This document shows, piece after piece, positions 22,918 through 35,062 of a stretch of 64,000 nucleotides of DNA. Source of the stretch: Typhlomys cinereus (taxonomy: Eukaryota; Chordata; Mammalia; Rodentia; Platacanthomyidae); the NCBI GenBank assembly GCA_023101885.1, contig JALPQD010000629.1, forward strand, positions 624,080 to 688,079, in the 5' to 3' direction. Each line of letters begins with the position of its first letter. Position 1 is the stretch's first letter. The notes beneath the pieces were generated by a model. That model was not told the origin of the DNA. It searched no databases and saw only the letters and a list, made by a program, of their open reading frames with translations. Both the position numbers and the translations under genes were made by a program.

Positions 22918-23225
22918 CATACACACACAATTGAATAATAAATAATAAAAAATTTTTAAAAAAGATCACCATCAAACAGCTCAAGGGAACAAGAGGTTTA
23001 TTGTCTTATGATAATCCAGTTACAGTTCTTAGTCCAGCTTGGCAGTTGGCCACGCCATATCCACGTAACAGCTGAGAGAGGGACAATCCTTGCTTGCCAG
23101 ACCAGCACGTCTGACCAAGTGTACACAAGGATGCCAACTTCCTCAAACAGCTCCCTTCATTTAATTTGCTCGGCCAGAGCCTAGTCCCACCCACCGCGGG
23201 ATGGGCCTTCCCCAACGGTTGGTGT
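22640..23225 (-). mobile_element. MaLR/LTR-type relic (class uncertain), copy 2, interrupted by a SINE
   Basis: Blocks shared with 8539-8825 lie on both sides of the SINE at 22671-22961: 'gctgataagatcaccatcaa' before it, and 'acagctcaagggaacaagag', 'cagttcttagtccagcttgg', 'cttgccagaccagcacgtct' and 'agcctagtcccaccca' after it. Confidence 0.6.
22671..22961 (+). mobile_element. B2-like SINE, younger subfamily, with perfect target-site duplication
   Basis: The head 'ggggctggagaggtggctca' with 'ggggttaag' (A box) and 'cctgagttcggatcctagac' (B box) leads to a body through 'gcggcctgcatttctggtcc', then (AC)n at 22885-22914 and an A/T-rich tail. It is flanked by AAGATCACCATCAA at 22657-22670 and again at 22962-22975, an exact 14-bp direct repeat made at L1-type integration. 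Full length, both ends intact. Confidence 0.95.
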
Positions 23226-25182
23226 GTCTCCAACCTTTTGTGTGTGCCAGGTGTTGTGCGAGGCGCTGGGACAGAAGTCCTGCTGCTCCCGGGGCGGGGG
23301 AGGAGGGGGGGTTCTCCTGGTCCTGGGGGCTGGTGCGCATGGTCAGGCCTATGCAGGTGCTGGCTAGGACTTCATTCTTCAACATCACTGTGTCTCTTGG
23401 GGCCGTCTGTCTGATGCGGCTCCTATGGGATTAGGATGGATTAGGATGGCTTCGTGGGCAGAGAGCAGAACATGGGGGGCCTCTGAGGAGGAAGAGGGAC
23501 TGTTGGTGCCACTGAAGCTTTGTCTCCGGAACACCGTCCCAGCCGACCAGAGGGTCCTGCGCAGGCTGGGGTCCCACACACCTCCTGGGCCAACGGCACC
23601 TCAAGGCGCTGAGAGAACGGCACTGTTCCGGTACAGAGCTCGGGACAGGCGTGGCTTCAAGCCCTCCGGCCATCACTTAGCAGACAGTCCTGGGGCCACC
23701 TCTGAGTAGTGAATTCTGGGGAGCAAAGCAATGGGTAAAGTCCTTGGAGGCATTCAAGAGCTGCTCATGTCTTCAATAAAAGCCATTCATCCGAGCCCCC
23801 CACCCCCAGCAGAGGGAGACACCTCAGGCCCACATCCTCAGGAGGGACCCCCCACCTGCACCAGCCTGGAGCATGTCACGTGTCTGCTCTCAGTCCCTCT
23901 ACGCCGTGGTACTGTGGACGCATCTCTCTAAGCCCCAACCTGCCCTGTCCGCTTCCAGGTACCTGCTCCGAGCATCCTGGGGTACTCTAGGGGGCTGAGA
24001 ACAACCCAGGTCTGGGTACCCTTCCCCACATGCCCTACCTACCTCTCACCCGCCTCTGGGCATCACCTGGCCTCCTCTTTAGGCCAGACTCTGCCTACTT
24101 CCTGACCTTCTAATGAAGCTGGTTTATCACAAGAGCCAGGAGGGTGGGAGGGGACCCATGTGTCACCCCAGGTGACAGGTGACAAGAAGGAGCGCTGGAA
24201 AGGGGAACCTGCTATGTAAGCACAAAGCCAGAGACACAAGTCCCAGATCTGACAGTGCTGAGAAAGAGCTCAGCTTCCCGTCAGCATTTATGGAGCACCA
24301 GCTGGATGCCACAGGTCAAAAGCCTCTGCAGATACAAAGGACCTACCTGGGGCTAGACTGCCCTCCACCCCCACCCACCCACCCACCCACCCACGAAGAC
24401 CCACCTCTTACGGCAGCCAGTCTGTGTGTCAAACAAGCCTCACGAGGAAGATCAGGCCACGCACGGTTCCAGAGGGGCTTCCTCCCCTTCTTGGCTGTGG
24501 CCCAGCAAAGAGCCTCTTGTAGGGGGAAAGCTAATGCTCGTCTTTTTCCTTACCCCGTTGTTCCAATGAGGCCTCCAGCTATGGGATGGGGCCCCACCCT
24601 TGCAGGGCAGCCTCATCCCTTAGCAACGCCCTCAGAGCCAGGAGGAGAAGTGTGTATCACCCATCCCCTAGGGGTTTCTCCATCCAGTCAGATTGTCAGC
24701 GTGAACCATCATGCCTCTTCCGTGGAGCCTCCCCGACTACTTTCCCTCCCAAGGAATCCCCCCCACCATGGCATCCCCAGCTAACTCTTGCTCAATACCC
24801 GTCACTATAGCCACAGCCTCCTGGCTTGAGTCTCTCAGATGACAGTCCCCACACCAGACCCCCCCAATGGGTGTGATGGGCTGTGGCTGTGACAGACTCC
24901 TCATCCTCCTCCCCCTGAAACCTGAAGTCTGTGTGTCTCCAGGAGAAGTTTCCAGAATTAAAGGGTCAAAGTCTTCCTGCTCACTCTGACCCCAGCACCC
25001 ACCATCCCTACCCATGGCCCATACCCCGTCGCCCTTCCCTCTACACACAGCAGCCTTTTCCATGGCCCACAGGGACTAAGAATGACCTCGTGCGGCAGAG
25101 CCCCAAGCTCTAGCCTCCCTTCTACTTGATCAGTCACTCCCGAGATGGCAGAGTCTAGCTGCTACCCAGAGGACAAGATATA
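23226..25182. other. Intronic sequence, mostly unique
   Basis: MIR/L2-like 'tgtgtgccaggtgttgtgcg' lies at 23240-23259, and 'gcatttatggagcaccagct' near 24284. A (CCCA)n run lies at 24368-24394. A 201-codon open frame at 24179-24784 has no recognisable domain and reads through the CCCA run, so I take it as chance. Confidence 0.45.
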
Positions 25183-25315
25183 AGGCCCGGGCATGGTGGG
25201 CGACACGTGCCTGTAACCCCAGCTCTCAGGAGACAGAGACGGAAGATCCCCCAGCCTGGACTACTTAGTGAGATCATGGCTCGCTAAACCAAAATAAAAT
25301 GTAAATAAAACCAAA
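25183..25315 (+). mobile_element. B1-type SINE
   Basis: 'cccgggcatggtgggcgaca', 'cgtgcctgtaaccccagctc' and 'ctggactacttagtgagatc', ending in an AAATAAAATGTAAATAAAAC tail, follow the B1 sense order. Confidence 0.75.
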
Positions 25316-25359
25316 GAGAAGCAATCTCGTCCTTGAGGTTCCCCATTGCTGGGCCTGCG

Positions 25360-25590
25360 GCAGCGATTTACAACTCGGGTAATTCTTCCTCGCTTTATCT
25401 GGGGTGTGGGGGCATGTGGACGCGTGGGGGCGGGCATATTTTCCCAGTCATAAAACCCACAGTCTCGTGAATAAATTTAAGAAGACAGATTTACTGACGG
25501 ATTTTTTTTCTCTTTGGTGTAATAAAAAGAAAAATGGAGTGAAATTTGAGATTGGGACCCTTGTTTTAGGAGGAGATAAAAAGCGCTACC
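25360..25590. promoter_or_regulatory. Candidate conserved non-coding element
   Basis: An AT-rich island with CGGGTAATTCTTCCTCGC, GAATAAATTTAAGAAG, TTTGGTGTAATAAAAAG and GGAGATAAAAAGCG. Repeat-free apart from a T8 run. Confidence 0.3.
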
Positions 25591-25904
25591 TGATAGGAGA
25601 CTGGAGAGGCCAGAACTTGGGTGGGAAGGCTGCCAGGGACCCTCCCCCAGATATCACCTTAACCCGTGGGGAAAGGGGTCCTCACATCCACATCCTTTCC
25701 CTCATCCTGAGACCTTGGTGCCGGCTGAGACCCAGGGGGATGTCGGTGGCTGTCGCCCACCTGGAGGATGGGCCAGGATCGCGGGCTCTCAGCACCTTCA
25801 ACTGTGAAATGGCACGAGTTACTATCTTTCTCACTGGTTTCCCTGGATACAGTGGGGCCACTTGGGCGGGAGGGGCTCAGAGGGTTTCCTGACCGTGACA
25901 TGTT
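25591..25904. other. Intronic sequence, nothing recognised
   Basis: Unique sequence. Confidence 0.4.
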
Positions 25905-26163
25905 TTGTGCGTGCATGCTTGCATGTACACGTGCAAGTGGAGGTCAGAGGTCAAGCGCCCTCCACTTTGTGTTTGGAGCTGGGTCTCCCATTGCCCTTGG
26001 GACTTGCTTGGCCGGCTGGGGAGGCCCCAGGGATCCGCCTGTGTCTGTCTCCCCTGAGCTGAGACCACAGGTGCTCCGCCCGCATCTGGCTGTGCCACGT
26101 GGGCTCTGAGGATCACACTGGGGTCCTTGTCCTTTCCCGACTGAGCCATCTCTCCATGCCTGA
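25905..26163 (-). mobile_element. B3-type SINE, antisense
   Basis: 'gtggaggtcagaggtcaag', 'ggccggctggggaggcccca', 'gggatccgcctgtgtctgtc' and 'gactgagccatctctcc' are the reversed B3 order. Confidence 0.75.
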
Positions 26164-27139
26164 GTTGGGGGTATCCTCTGATCGTGGGGATCAGCAACCT
26201 CCCTGACCTCTGTCAGCTACACACCAGGACTCCCACGACCGCCAAGGCTGTCTCCAGAACACATCAGGTGTCCTCTGGTGGGGAAGGGAGACAGAAGCGC
26301 CCCTCCTACCCCCGTGGAAGGCACTGATCCGTAGTACTTTGGTGGTCCTGCCCCCACTGGAAGCTACTGAGAATGGAGGGTTAGCTCAGCTCCAACCCCA
26401 AGAGCAGCCGAGCTGCCCGTGCCTCTCCCTTCTGCCCCTGGTCCCTGACCAGCCCCTGGGGAGGCGTGTCCTGCGTTAGGCCATCGGATGCAGAACTTGG
26501 TGGCGGGTGTTTAGAGTGGGCATCTTTCCTGGGCCGAGCTACGAGGGGTCTAGCCGTCTCCTCCTTCACCCTCATTTTGGGACCCTCCTTTGCCTGTACC
26601 GTGCTCTGCAAGCCCACCCAAGCCAGAGAAGGCTTGGCGAGAAATCTATCTCCTAGCTTTCCAGGCTTTGCCCACCACACCTGCCCCAGGGGGCGACGGA
26701 CTCAGTAAGGAGTTGAGAAAACCCCAGAGGGCAGGCTAGAGTCAGGCAGGCTTAGCAAAGGGTGAGGAAAAAACAGTCAGGGAAGTTCTACCGCTGATCC
26801 CCCTTAGAGTCTGGGAGTCTGCGGGTGCTTAGCCCCCTTTGCCCTCTTCTGATATTCCTGGGGGCTTTGTGGTAAGTAGCTACTCTTAGGCGTTCTCAGT
26901 CCAAGGGACCATGGCAGATGTAGCCAGCACCTGGCATGCATCTGGTGCTCTATAAGTGCTGAGGGCTCACTGACGTGTACTTCTAAATCACACCGGCCAT
27001 GCCGATGCACTCTAAGTCCATGTGGGTGCGTCTAAGTCCAGATGCTCCAGGCTTCCCAGTCCCTGCCGTGGTGGCCTGGATCCCCCAGCCCTGGGGAGCC
27101 ACAGCCCTCCCACCCCTCTCTCCTCCCTGCCTCCACCCT
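26164..27139. other. Intronic sequence, weak MIR trace
   Basis: 'cacctggcatgcatctggtg' with 'ctctataagtgctgagg' near 26928-26962 is MIR/L2-like. Otherwise unique. Confidence 0.4.
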
Positions 27140-27360
27140 CGGAGCCGCGGGGAGTTAATTCCACTTCTCCAGGCCCAGGCATGAGGCCGCCCGTGGCAGG
27201 CTGTTAGCTCGGTGCCCAGCTGAGCGGCGAGAGGCTGCGGAGCTCCCGGTCTATAATAGAGTTGCTGAGACCAGCGGAAAACTGCAGCCGAGTAAACAGA
27301 TAAATAATTGAAGCGGTGACAATACACACCTTCTGCTTTGTGGAGTAACACTTTCATTAG
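27140..27360. promoter_or_regulatory. Candidate conserved non-coding element
   Basis: A CpG-containing GC block (GAGCCGCGGGGAGTTAATTC) passes into AAACAGATAAATAATTGAAG, TGACAATACACACC and CACTTTCATTAGCGGG. TAATTG/TTAATT homeobox cores are packed within 200 bp of repeat-free sequence. Confidence 0.4.
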
Positions 27361-28800
<1,440 letters not shown>

Positions 28801-29140
28801 GGGGGGGCACAAGCTGGGGAAGGCAGGGGCGGGGCCTGCGTGGAGGCTGCAAGATCCTCTCCTCCCGGGGAAGGCGGGGACCACAGGAGCGTCGGCCGCC
28901 CAAGCCCAGGGACGTCTGTGCGTCTGTGCTGGGGCTGCTTGGGTGGACCTGCCTGAGAGGCGGAGAATGTTGCTGACCAAGGGAAGAGAGGCATGCTGGG
29001 AAGAGGCCACTGTGCATAAAAAGTCAGGGCCGCGGGGAATGAATAAGACAGGGCCCTTCTGGGGAGCATGGGTGAGGAGGTGATTGTGAGCACTCACACA
29101 CAAAGGACATGACAAGCCCTGGTAAAAGATTGGATTAGAG
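28801..29140. other. Intronic sequence after the first exon
   Basis: G-rich for the first 100 bases, then unique. Confidence 0.45.
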
Positions 29141-29418
29141 AGGCTGGAGAGATGGCTCAGGGGTTAAACCTCTGCCTCACAAGCAGAAGGTCCTGAGTTC
29201 AGATCCCGGATCCCGCATAAAAATGCCAGGAGGAAATGGCAGCAGACTGTCTGTACTTCTGATCCTGGAAGGCAGAGCCTGGGAAACTCCAAAGCAAAGA
29301 GGAGGGACAATCCAGGGTGATTCACCAGTCACCCCTGGGCCTCCACAGGCATCCACAGTGCCCTCTGATACACACAGAGATACCAGAGACACACACAATA
29401 AACAAATCTAAAAAAATT
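29141..29418 (+). mobile_element. B2-like SINE
   Basis: 'aggctggagagatggctcag' with 'gggttaaac' (A box) and 'tcctgagttcagatcccgga' (B box), body to 'cacagagataccagagacac', tail ACACACAATAAACAAATC. It lies 360 bp inside the intron, in the sense of the gene. Confidence 0.9.
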
Positions 29419-29494
29419 TTAGCTTGATCCTGATATCTTCTAGAAAAAAGGGGAGGGGGGTCTCTTCTTTCCTGGTGTTTCTCAGACTTGGGGC

Positions 29495-29707
29495 CATACA
29501 CAGACATACCACACACAGACACAGAGAAATACACATGCACACACACATGCATGCACACTTATACACATACATGCACAGACATATACCACATATACTGATG
29601 CATGCACACACACATGGATGCACACTTATGCACATACACGTACACAATACACCACATATACTGATGCATGTGCACACACACACATACACACACACACACA
29701 CACACAC
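29495..29707. repeat. CA-rich array with CACATATACTGATGCATG units
   Basis: ACACATGCATGCACACTTATACACATAC and 'accacatatactgatgcatg' recur twice, ending in pure (CA)n at 29686-29706. Confidence 0.85.
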
Positions 29708-30699
29708 GCACTCACACATCTTTCCCACCCTATGTGGCAAATGCTTTTGTCCCACCAAGTGGCAGCCATCCCAGAGCCCAGGAAGGACGCGCTGTCGGAC
29801 ACACTGTGTCTCAGCTGACACAGCCCTGTGATGTGTGTTGTCACGTGGGGCTGCTGAGACGCCCCAGTGTGAGTCTGGGGTCAGAGTTCTGAGGAAAATG
29901 AGGCTCCGCCCCCTCATGGGGACCAGGAACTTGGGCATCAGACACCTACTCCCTTGTTTCCTGCCCCTCCGGCCGGGCACCCAGGAGACGCATGATGATG
30001 TTTGCAAACTGATGGAGGAGCCTGGGGACCCCGACCCCGGGGGGCGCTGCTTGGTGACTGGGGGGGTCTGTTCCCTTGTGAGTAAAGTTAGAAAGTGGGA
30101 GAGAAACTTGTTGGGAGGGCGTTGGCTGCTCTGCTCAGGGACCCTGGCCTCGTGGGAGACATGAAGGTGGCCGTGCACACCCCCTCCTCGCTCCCCACAG
30201 CCTCGCTGCAACCTCGGCTTGGCCAGAGAAATTCCATCCGACGCTTGCTGCTCACTCGCTGGATGCTGCTGAAGACCCCGGCATCAAGGGTCCCGGGGAG
30301 GTGTGGACACACGTGTACTGCCTCCCTTCCCCACTTCCAGGAAAGGAATTGGGGTGCCTTAAAATGCTAAGGCAAGGTGAGGACAAATGGCTTAGCATCA
30401 GGATGAGAATGGAGATAAAAACTCATTTTAGAGAAGAAAATCACCGCGGCTCCCAGCGCTTCAGAGTCCTGTCACGTGACAGCCTGGCTCCACCGAGCTC
30501 CCCGCAGCCCCGCCCCTCTGAGGCCAACCAGGAAGCCTGGCTGACCCCTCTCCTCAGTCTGCGCCCAGACACAGTATGATCGCCTTGTGACCTCCAGACG
30601 ACTCCCCTGTTTGCATTCCTAACTGCCCCCCTTAAGCCTCCTGCAGCTGCACATTCACCCACTCCTGCCCACCCGCTCAAGACAGCTAGCACATGCCCA
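29708..30699. other. Intronic sequence, nothing recognised
   Basis: Unique GC-rich sequence. Confidence 0.4.
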
Positions 30700-30785
30700 A
30701 AGATGTGGGTTCGAATCCCAGCTCAGCCACTTGCCCACTGAGTGACCTTAGGCCAGAGCCCTGACTCCCCCTTCCTCCCCTGGAA
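30700..30785 (-). mobile_element. MIR relic
   Basis: 'atgtgggttcgaatcccagc', 'tcagccacttgcccactgag' and 'tgaccttaggcc' match the MIR core written in the orientation opposite to 7050. Confidence 0.65.
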
Positions 30786-31239
30786 AGCGCCCTTGCTAGG
30801 CCCAGCCTCCCGGAATTAATTGTACGAGATACAAGCGATTGTGGTCCACGGGCCCGGAAGTCTGGGGACTCCCCAAACCAGATGACAGCCACAAGCAATG
30901 GGCTGCAGCCTTGTGAGGCTCTCGTGGGTGAGCCGGGTACCCCCAACACTCAGCTCAGAGCCAAATGTGCTCCTAAGGGGAAGACATCTCTTCTCCTAGA
31001 CCACCACGAGGCACCCACCTTTCCCCGAATCTCCTCAGCCTCCGCTCATGTTTTTTCCTTGAGCCTCACCAAGGCCCCTGTGACTGGAAAGTTATTGCTT
31101 CCTCTCCTCTATATTTTTTTTATGACAGGGTCAAAGTTCAGCACAGTCCAGAGCCAACCTCCCCAAGCCTCGCCCATTGGCATAGCGTGAACTTGATCAG
31201 ACCTCAAACCACCTTTCCCCTCCCCTGGCGCCTTCCTCG
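30786..31239. other. Intronic sequence, nothing recognised
   Basis: A short AT-rich core, GGAATTAATTGTACGAG, at 30813-30829 may be part of a small conserved element. Confidence 0.4.
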
Positions 31240-31340
31240 GTTTATGCTTGAGTGGAAACAGCCCAGAGAGGGTGCAGGACTTGCCCGAGGTCACACAGCA
31301 GCCCCGAGGGACATCCCCAGGCTTTGTGAACCCAGGCCGC
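31240..31340 (+). mobile_element. MIR relic
   Basis: 'agtggaaacagcccagagag', 'ggtgcaggacttgcccgagg', 'tcacacagcagccccgagg' and 'tgtgaacccagg' follow the MIR core. Confidence 0.75.
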
Positions 31341-33663
31341 CCTTGTCCCCGTGGGGAGCTGCATCTTCCGGGTAAAGGGCGCAGGAAAGAAGAAGTCTGT
31401 GAGGTCTGATGGGGCGCGGGAAGAATTGCCATAGGTGCCAGGCTGCTGGGGCTGTGGCTCCGGACTCGACATTTGCATATCACTGAGGATATTTACCAAT
31501 TAGCGCATCTCAGCCCCGTCCTCTTCGGCTGAGGGAAGTGGGGTGAGAGCGAGGCTGAGATTACCAGGCTTTGGCCAGGAGCACCCCAGGGACTCCGGGA
31601 GCTTTTCTACAGGTGATGGGGCCTCCGAATGGGGGCCCGTGGTACTCCCCGCAGGCAGACCACTGCCCTCTCCATAGACCCAGTCTATCCAGCGTGTAGT
31701 GCACCTCGGGCCCACCGCCACAGCTGGACGGACGTGCGTGGCAGGCAGTGAGCGAATTCCCCTTCGGACCAGCAGAGGAAGACCCGCCCATTGCGTTCAC
31801 CGCAGGAGGGCTGGGGGCGGGGCAGTGGGCTGCTGGGGTCTCTGGGACAGTTCTCTGCGAGTTTCGATGTGTGTGTGAAGGAGGGCAGGCTGACCCAGGA
31901 GGTGACTTCCAGTTGTTCCATTAGGGGCTATGCAAACCAGGGTCATGCGAATGAGAGCCCTGTAAGTAACAACCGTGCAAATGAGCGCCGTGCAGATGGG
32001 GGTAGCTTGGTGAAAGGCGCCAGCTCATAGATGGATGCCAAGAGAGACCTGAGGTGCCCGTAGTCGTCCACCAGGTGCTGTGGACGGGAAGGAGTACTTC
32101 AGGTATCAGACACAGCAAGTGCAAAGGTCCTGAGGTGAGAAGGGGGTATGTGTGATCCAAGGTTACCAGTGTGACCAGGGCACAGGGAAGGAAGCCAGTT
32201 GTCATTTGCTCTCAACCTCCCCTTACGTCGCCGAAGGCGACAGCCTACTGGGTGTCCGGAAGCTCACGCCAGTCACTGAGGGGAAAGAAAGAAGGCACTG
32301 CTGTGCAGAGAAGGGCCTGGGCCTCATCTCCCTGTCCCGAGGCCGGGCTGGGGGCTCCATAGAGACCTCCCAAGTCATACAGCTGGGAAAGTGGGAGTGA
32401 GCAGGAGTGGGGATGCATGGGGGGGATGATGCAGAACTACCCTTCCCCGGTGACTGCGACAAGCTTTGGGTTCTGGTGCACCCGCCAAAAATGCAGGAGT
32501 CCAAGTACCAGGGAACTTAAAGCCTGTCTCCTCCCTACCTTGCCCATCTCAGCACTCCCTGATCTGCTTGGCATTTAGAGAGGTGAAGTAAGCAGTGGGG
32601 ACTGAGAAGAGAGAGAGGGGGGCCGAATCAAAGGAGATAAATAGCCAACCATTCAATCGATGAAGCCCTGGCTGTCCTACAGAGGTTCACGCCCACCCCT
32701 TGATGAACCAGCTGTGGGGCGGGGGGGGGTAGGGGAGGAGGATGCAGGGGGGGTGATGGTAGCGACCTTGGCATTGGAAGTGGCTCTAGAAGCTAAAGTA
32801 GCTGGGAGACAAAGAGGAGCTGGGGGCGGGGGAGGTCTGGAGAGGGCACGGAGCCGGGAAGGTAGACGGTGCCCAGAGAGAGACAAGGCTACTTCAGCGC
32901 GCAGACAATGGCATCTGTACAAAAGCCCTGTAGAATCTGATCAGCGACAACACGCTTGTGACTTTGAAACAGACACATTAACTGTTTAGTCCGAGGAGCC
33001 GGAGAGCGCGTCCCTTGGGAACGTTGCCGCCGGGTCCTTCTCCCGTCCCGTGTGTTACCGCGCAGCGCGTCCTGCTTGGAAACCTGTGTTCTCGGCTTCT
33101 CCGCCCTCTGCGTGTTCTCACAGAAACGGCGCTGCTGGCCGGGAAGGAGGTACTGACTCATTAACTGGCTGCTCAGCAGGCAAGCACGCATGGGGCACCT
33201 ACTGTGTGCCCCTGGCTTGTTCAGGGTGCTGGTTGGACCTGGGTTCAACCCTTCTGGAGCGAACACCCCCATCCCACCCCAGGGATGCCCAGTTTCTAGC
33301 TCTCTGGGAATCTCCACACTGAATCTGCCCAGCAGATTCCACACAGAATGGGGCTGAGAGAGCTATACAGGACCGACAGCCTTAGTCCTCCTGAAGGCTT
33401 TCAGCAAAGTGGGGGGCCTCTTAGAGGAGTCAAAAGTTGGAGACCCCCTTTCCCTCCCCCAGTCCTCAACCCCGAGGGTGAGCTGCAGTTCTCCTCTCGG
33501 TACTAGGAGGCATTTCTACAGCTCTTGAGAACCCCCTGTCCATTCCACACCACTCATCAGTGGGGATTTCTGGGCCCCACCAGAGCAGAATTGGATTCAC
33601 ACATGGTATTAGGCCAGGGAATACAGAATACAGTTATTGGGGGGGGTTGGTTTGGTTTTGGTG
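31341..33663. other. Intronic sequence, mostly unique
   Basis: ATTTGCATATCACTGAGG with TTACCAATTAGCGCATC at 31471-31510 carries an octamer-like and a homeobox-like core. 31929-32005 holds about four degenerate copies of a GTGCAAATGAGCGCC-type phrase. 33187-33240 is MIR/L2-like. No exon recognised. Confidence 0.45.
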
Positions 33664-35062
33664 AGAGAGAGAGAGAATGTGTGTAAGAGGCCACCATAGC
33701 GTGTGTGCCTATGAAGGCCAAGAGTGACATTGCGAATCATCCTGGGTTGCTCTTCCGTCTCACTGCCTTGCTCTGGGGTTTCCTACGCTCTGCCTTCCAG
33801 CGCTGGAGAGCAGTCCTCCTTCATGTCCCCCTCCATGTCCTCCTTCATGTCCCCCTTCATGTCCTTCATGTCCTCCTTCTTGTCCTCCTTCATGTCCTTC
33901 ATGTCCTCCTTCATGTCCTCCTTCATGTCCTCCTTCATGTCCTCCTTCATGTCCTCCATCACGTCCTCCTTCACGTCCCCCTCCATGTCCTCCTTCATGT
34001 CCCCCTCCATGTCCTCCTTCATGTCCCCTTTCATGTCCTTCATGTCCTCCTTCATGTCCTCCTTCATGTCCTTCATGTCCTCCTTCATGTCCTCCTTCAT
34101 GTCCTCCTTCATGTCCTTCATGTCCTCCTTCATGTCCTCCTTCATGTCCCCCTTCATGTCCTCCATCATGTCCTCCATCATGTCCTCCTTCATGTCCTCC
34201 TTCATGTCCTCCTTCATGTCCTCCTTCATGTCCTCCTTCATGTCCTTCATGTCCTCCTTCATGTCCTCCTTCATGTCTCCCTTCATGTCCCCCATCATGT
34301 CCTCCATCATGTCCCCCTTCATGTCCTCCTTCATGTCCTCCTTCATGTCCTCCTTCATGTCCTCCTTCATGTCCTTCAGGTCCTCCTTCATGTCCCCCTT
34401 CATGTCCTCCATCATGTCCTCCATCATGTCCTCCTTCATGTCCTCCTTCATGTCCTCCTTCATGTCCTCCTTCATGTCCTCCTTCATGTCCTTCATGTCC
34501 TCCTTCATGTCCTCCTTCATGTCCCCCTTCATGTCCCCCATCATGTCCTCCATCATGTCCCCCTTCATGTCCTCCTTCATGTCCTCCTTCATGTCCTCCT
34601 TCATGTCCTCCTTCATGTCCTTCATGTCCTCCTTCATGTCCTCCTTCATGTCCTCCATCATGTCCTCCATCATGTCCTCCTTCATGTCCTCCTTCATGTC
34701 CTCCTTCATGTCCTCCTTCATGTCCTCCTTCATGTCCTCCTTCATGTCCTTCAGGTCCTCCTTCATGTCCCCCTTCATGTCCTCCTTCCTGTCCTTCCTG
34801 TCCTCCTTCATGTCCTCCTTCATGTCCTTCATGTCCTCCTTCACGTCCTTCATATCCTCCTTCATGTCCTCCTTCATGTCCTCCTTCGTGTCCTCCTCCG
34901 TGTCCTCCTTCCTGTCCTTCATGTCCTCCTTCATGTCCTCCTTCATGTCCACCTTCATGTCTACTTTCTTGTCCACCTTTATGTCCACTGGGCATTTTTA
35001 CTTAAAACCTGAAAATCGGAACTCAGGTCCTTTTGCTTGCAAAACAAAAACATCTGGGTTTC
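33664..35062 (-). mobile_element. B2-like SINE (older subfamily), antisense, split by a minisatellite
   Basis: The left part (33664-33813) has 'gcctatgaaggccaagagtg', 'gcgaatcatcctgggttgct' and 'gctctgccttccagcgctgg'. The right part (34989-35062) has 'ggcatttttacttaaaacct', 'gaactcaggtccttttgctt' and 'gcaaaacaaaaacatctggg'. These are consecutive blocks of the subfamily seen intact at 45558-45833. The array begins where intact copies read 'accaccatgtct', so it grew from the SINE's own ATGTC(T/C) site. Confidence 0.85.
33814..34988. repeat. 12/9-bp minisatellite (TCCTCCTTCATG), 246-bp higher-order period
   Basis: About 1.18 kb of TCCTCCTTCATG units interspersed with 9-bp TCCTTCATG units and variants (CCCCTTCATG, CTCCATCATG). 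A pair of TCCTCCATCATG units recurs at 34159, 34405 and 34651, exactly 246 bp apart. The intervening 246-bp blocks differ at only about three bases. Every unit is a multiple of 3, so two frames on the + strand and two on the minus strand stay open for more than 400 codons. These are not genes. Confidence 0.95.

Noticed and set aside
24179..24784. 201-codon open frame
   Set aside because: GC-rich intron, reads through a CCCA microsatellite, no domain and no splice or promoter context.
27040..27260. CpG island or internal promoter
   Set aside because: GC-rich with some CpGs, but short and without clear promoter elements. Kept only as a candidate conserved element.
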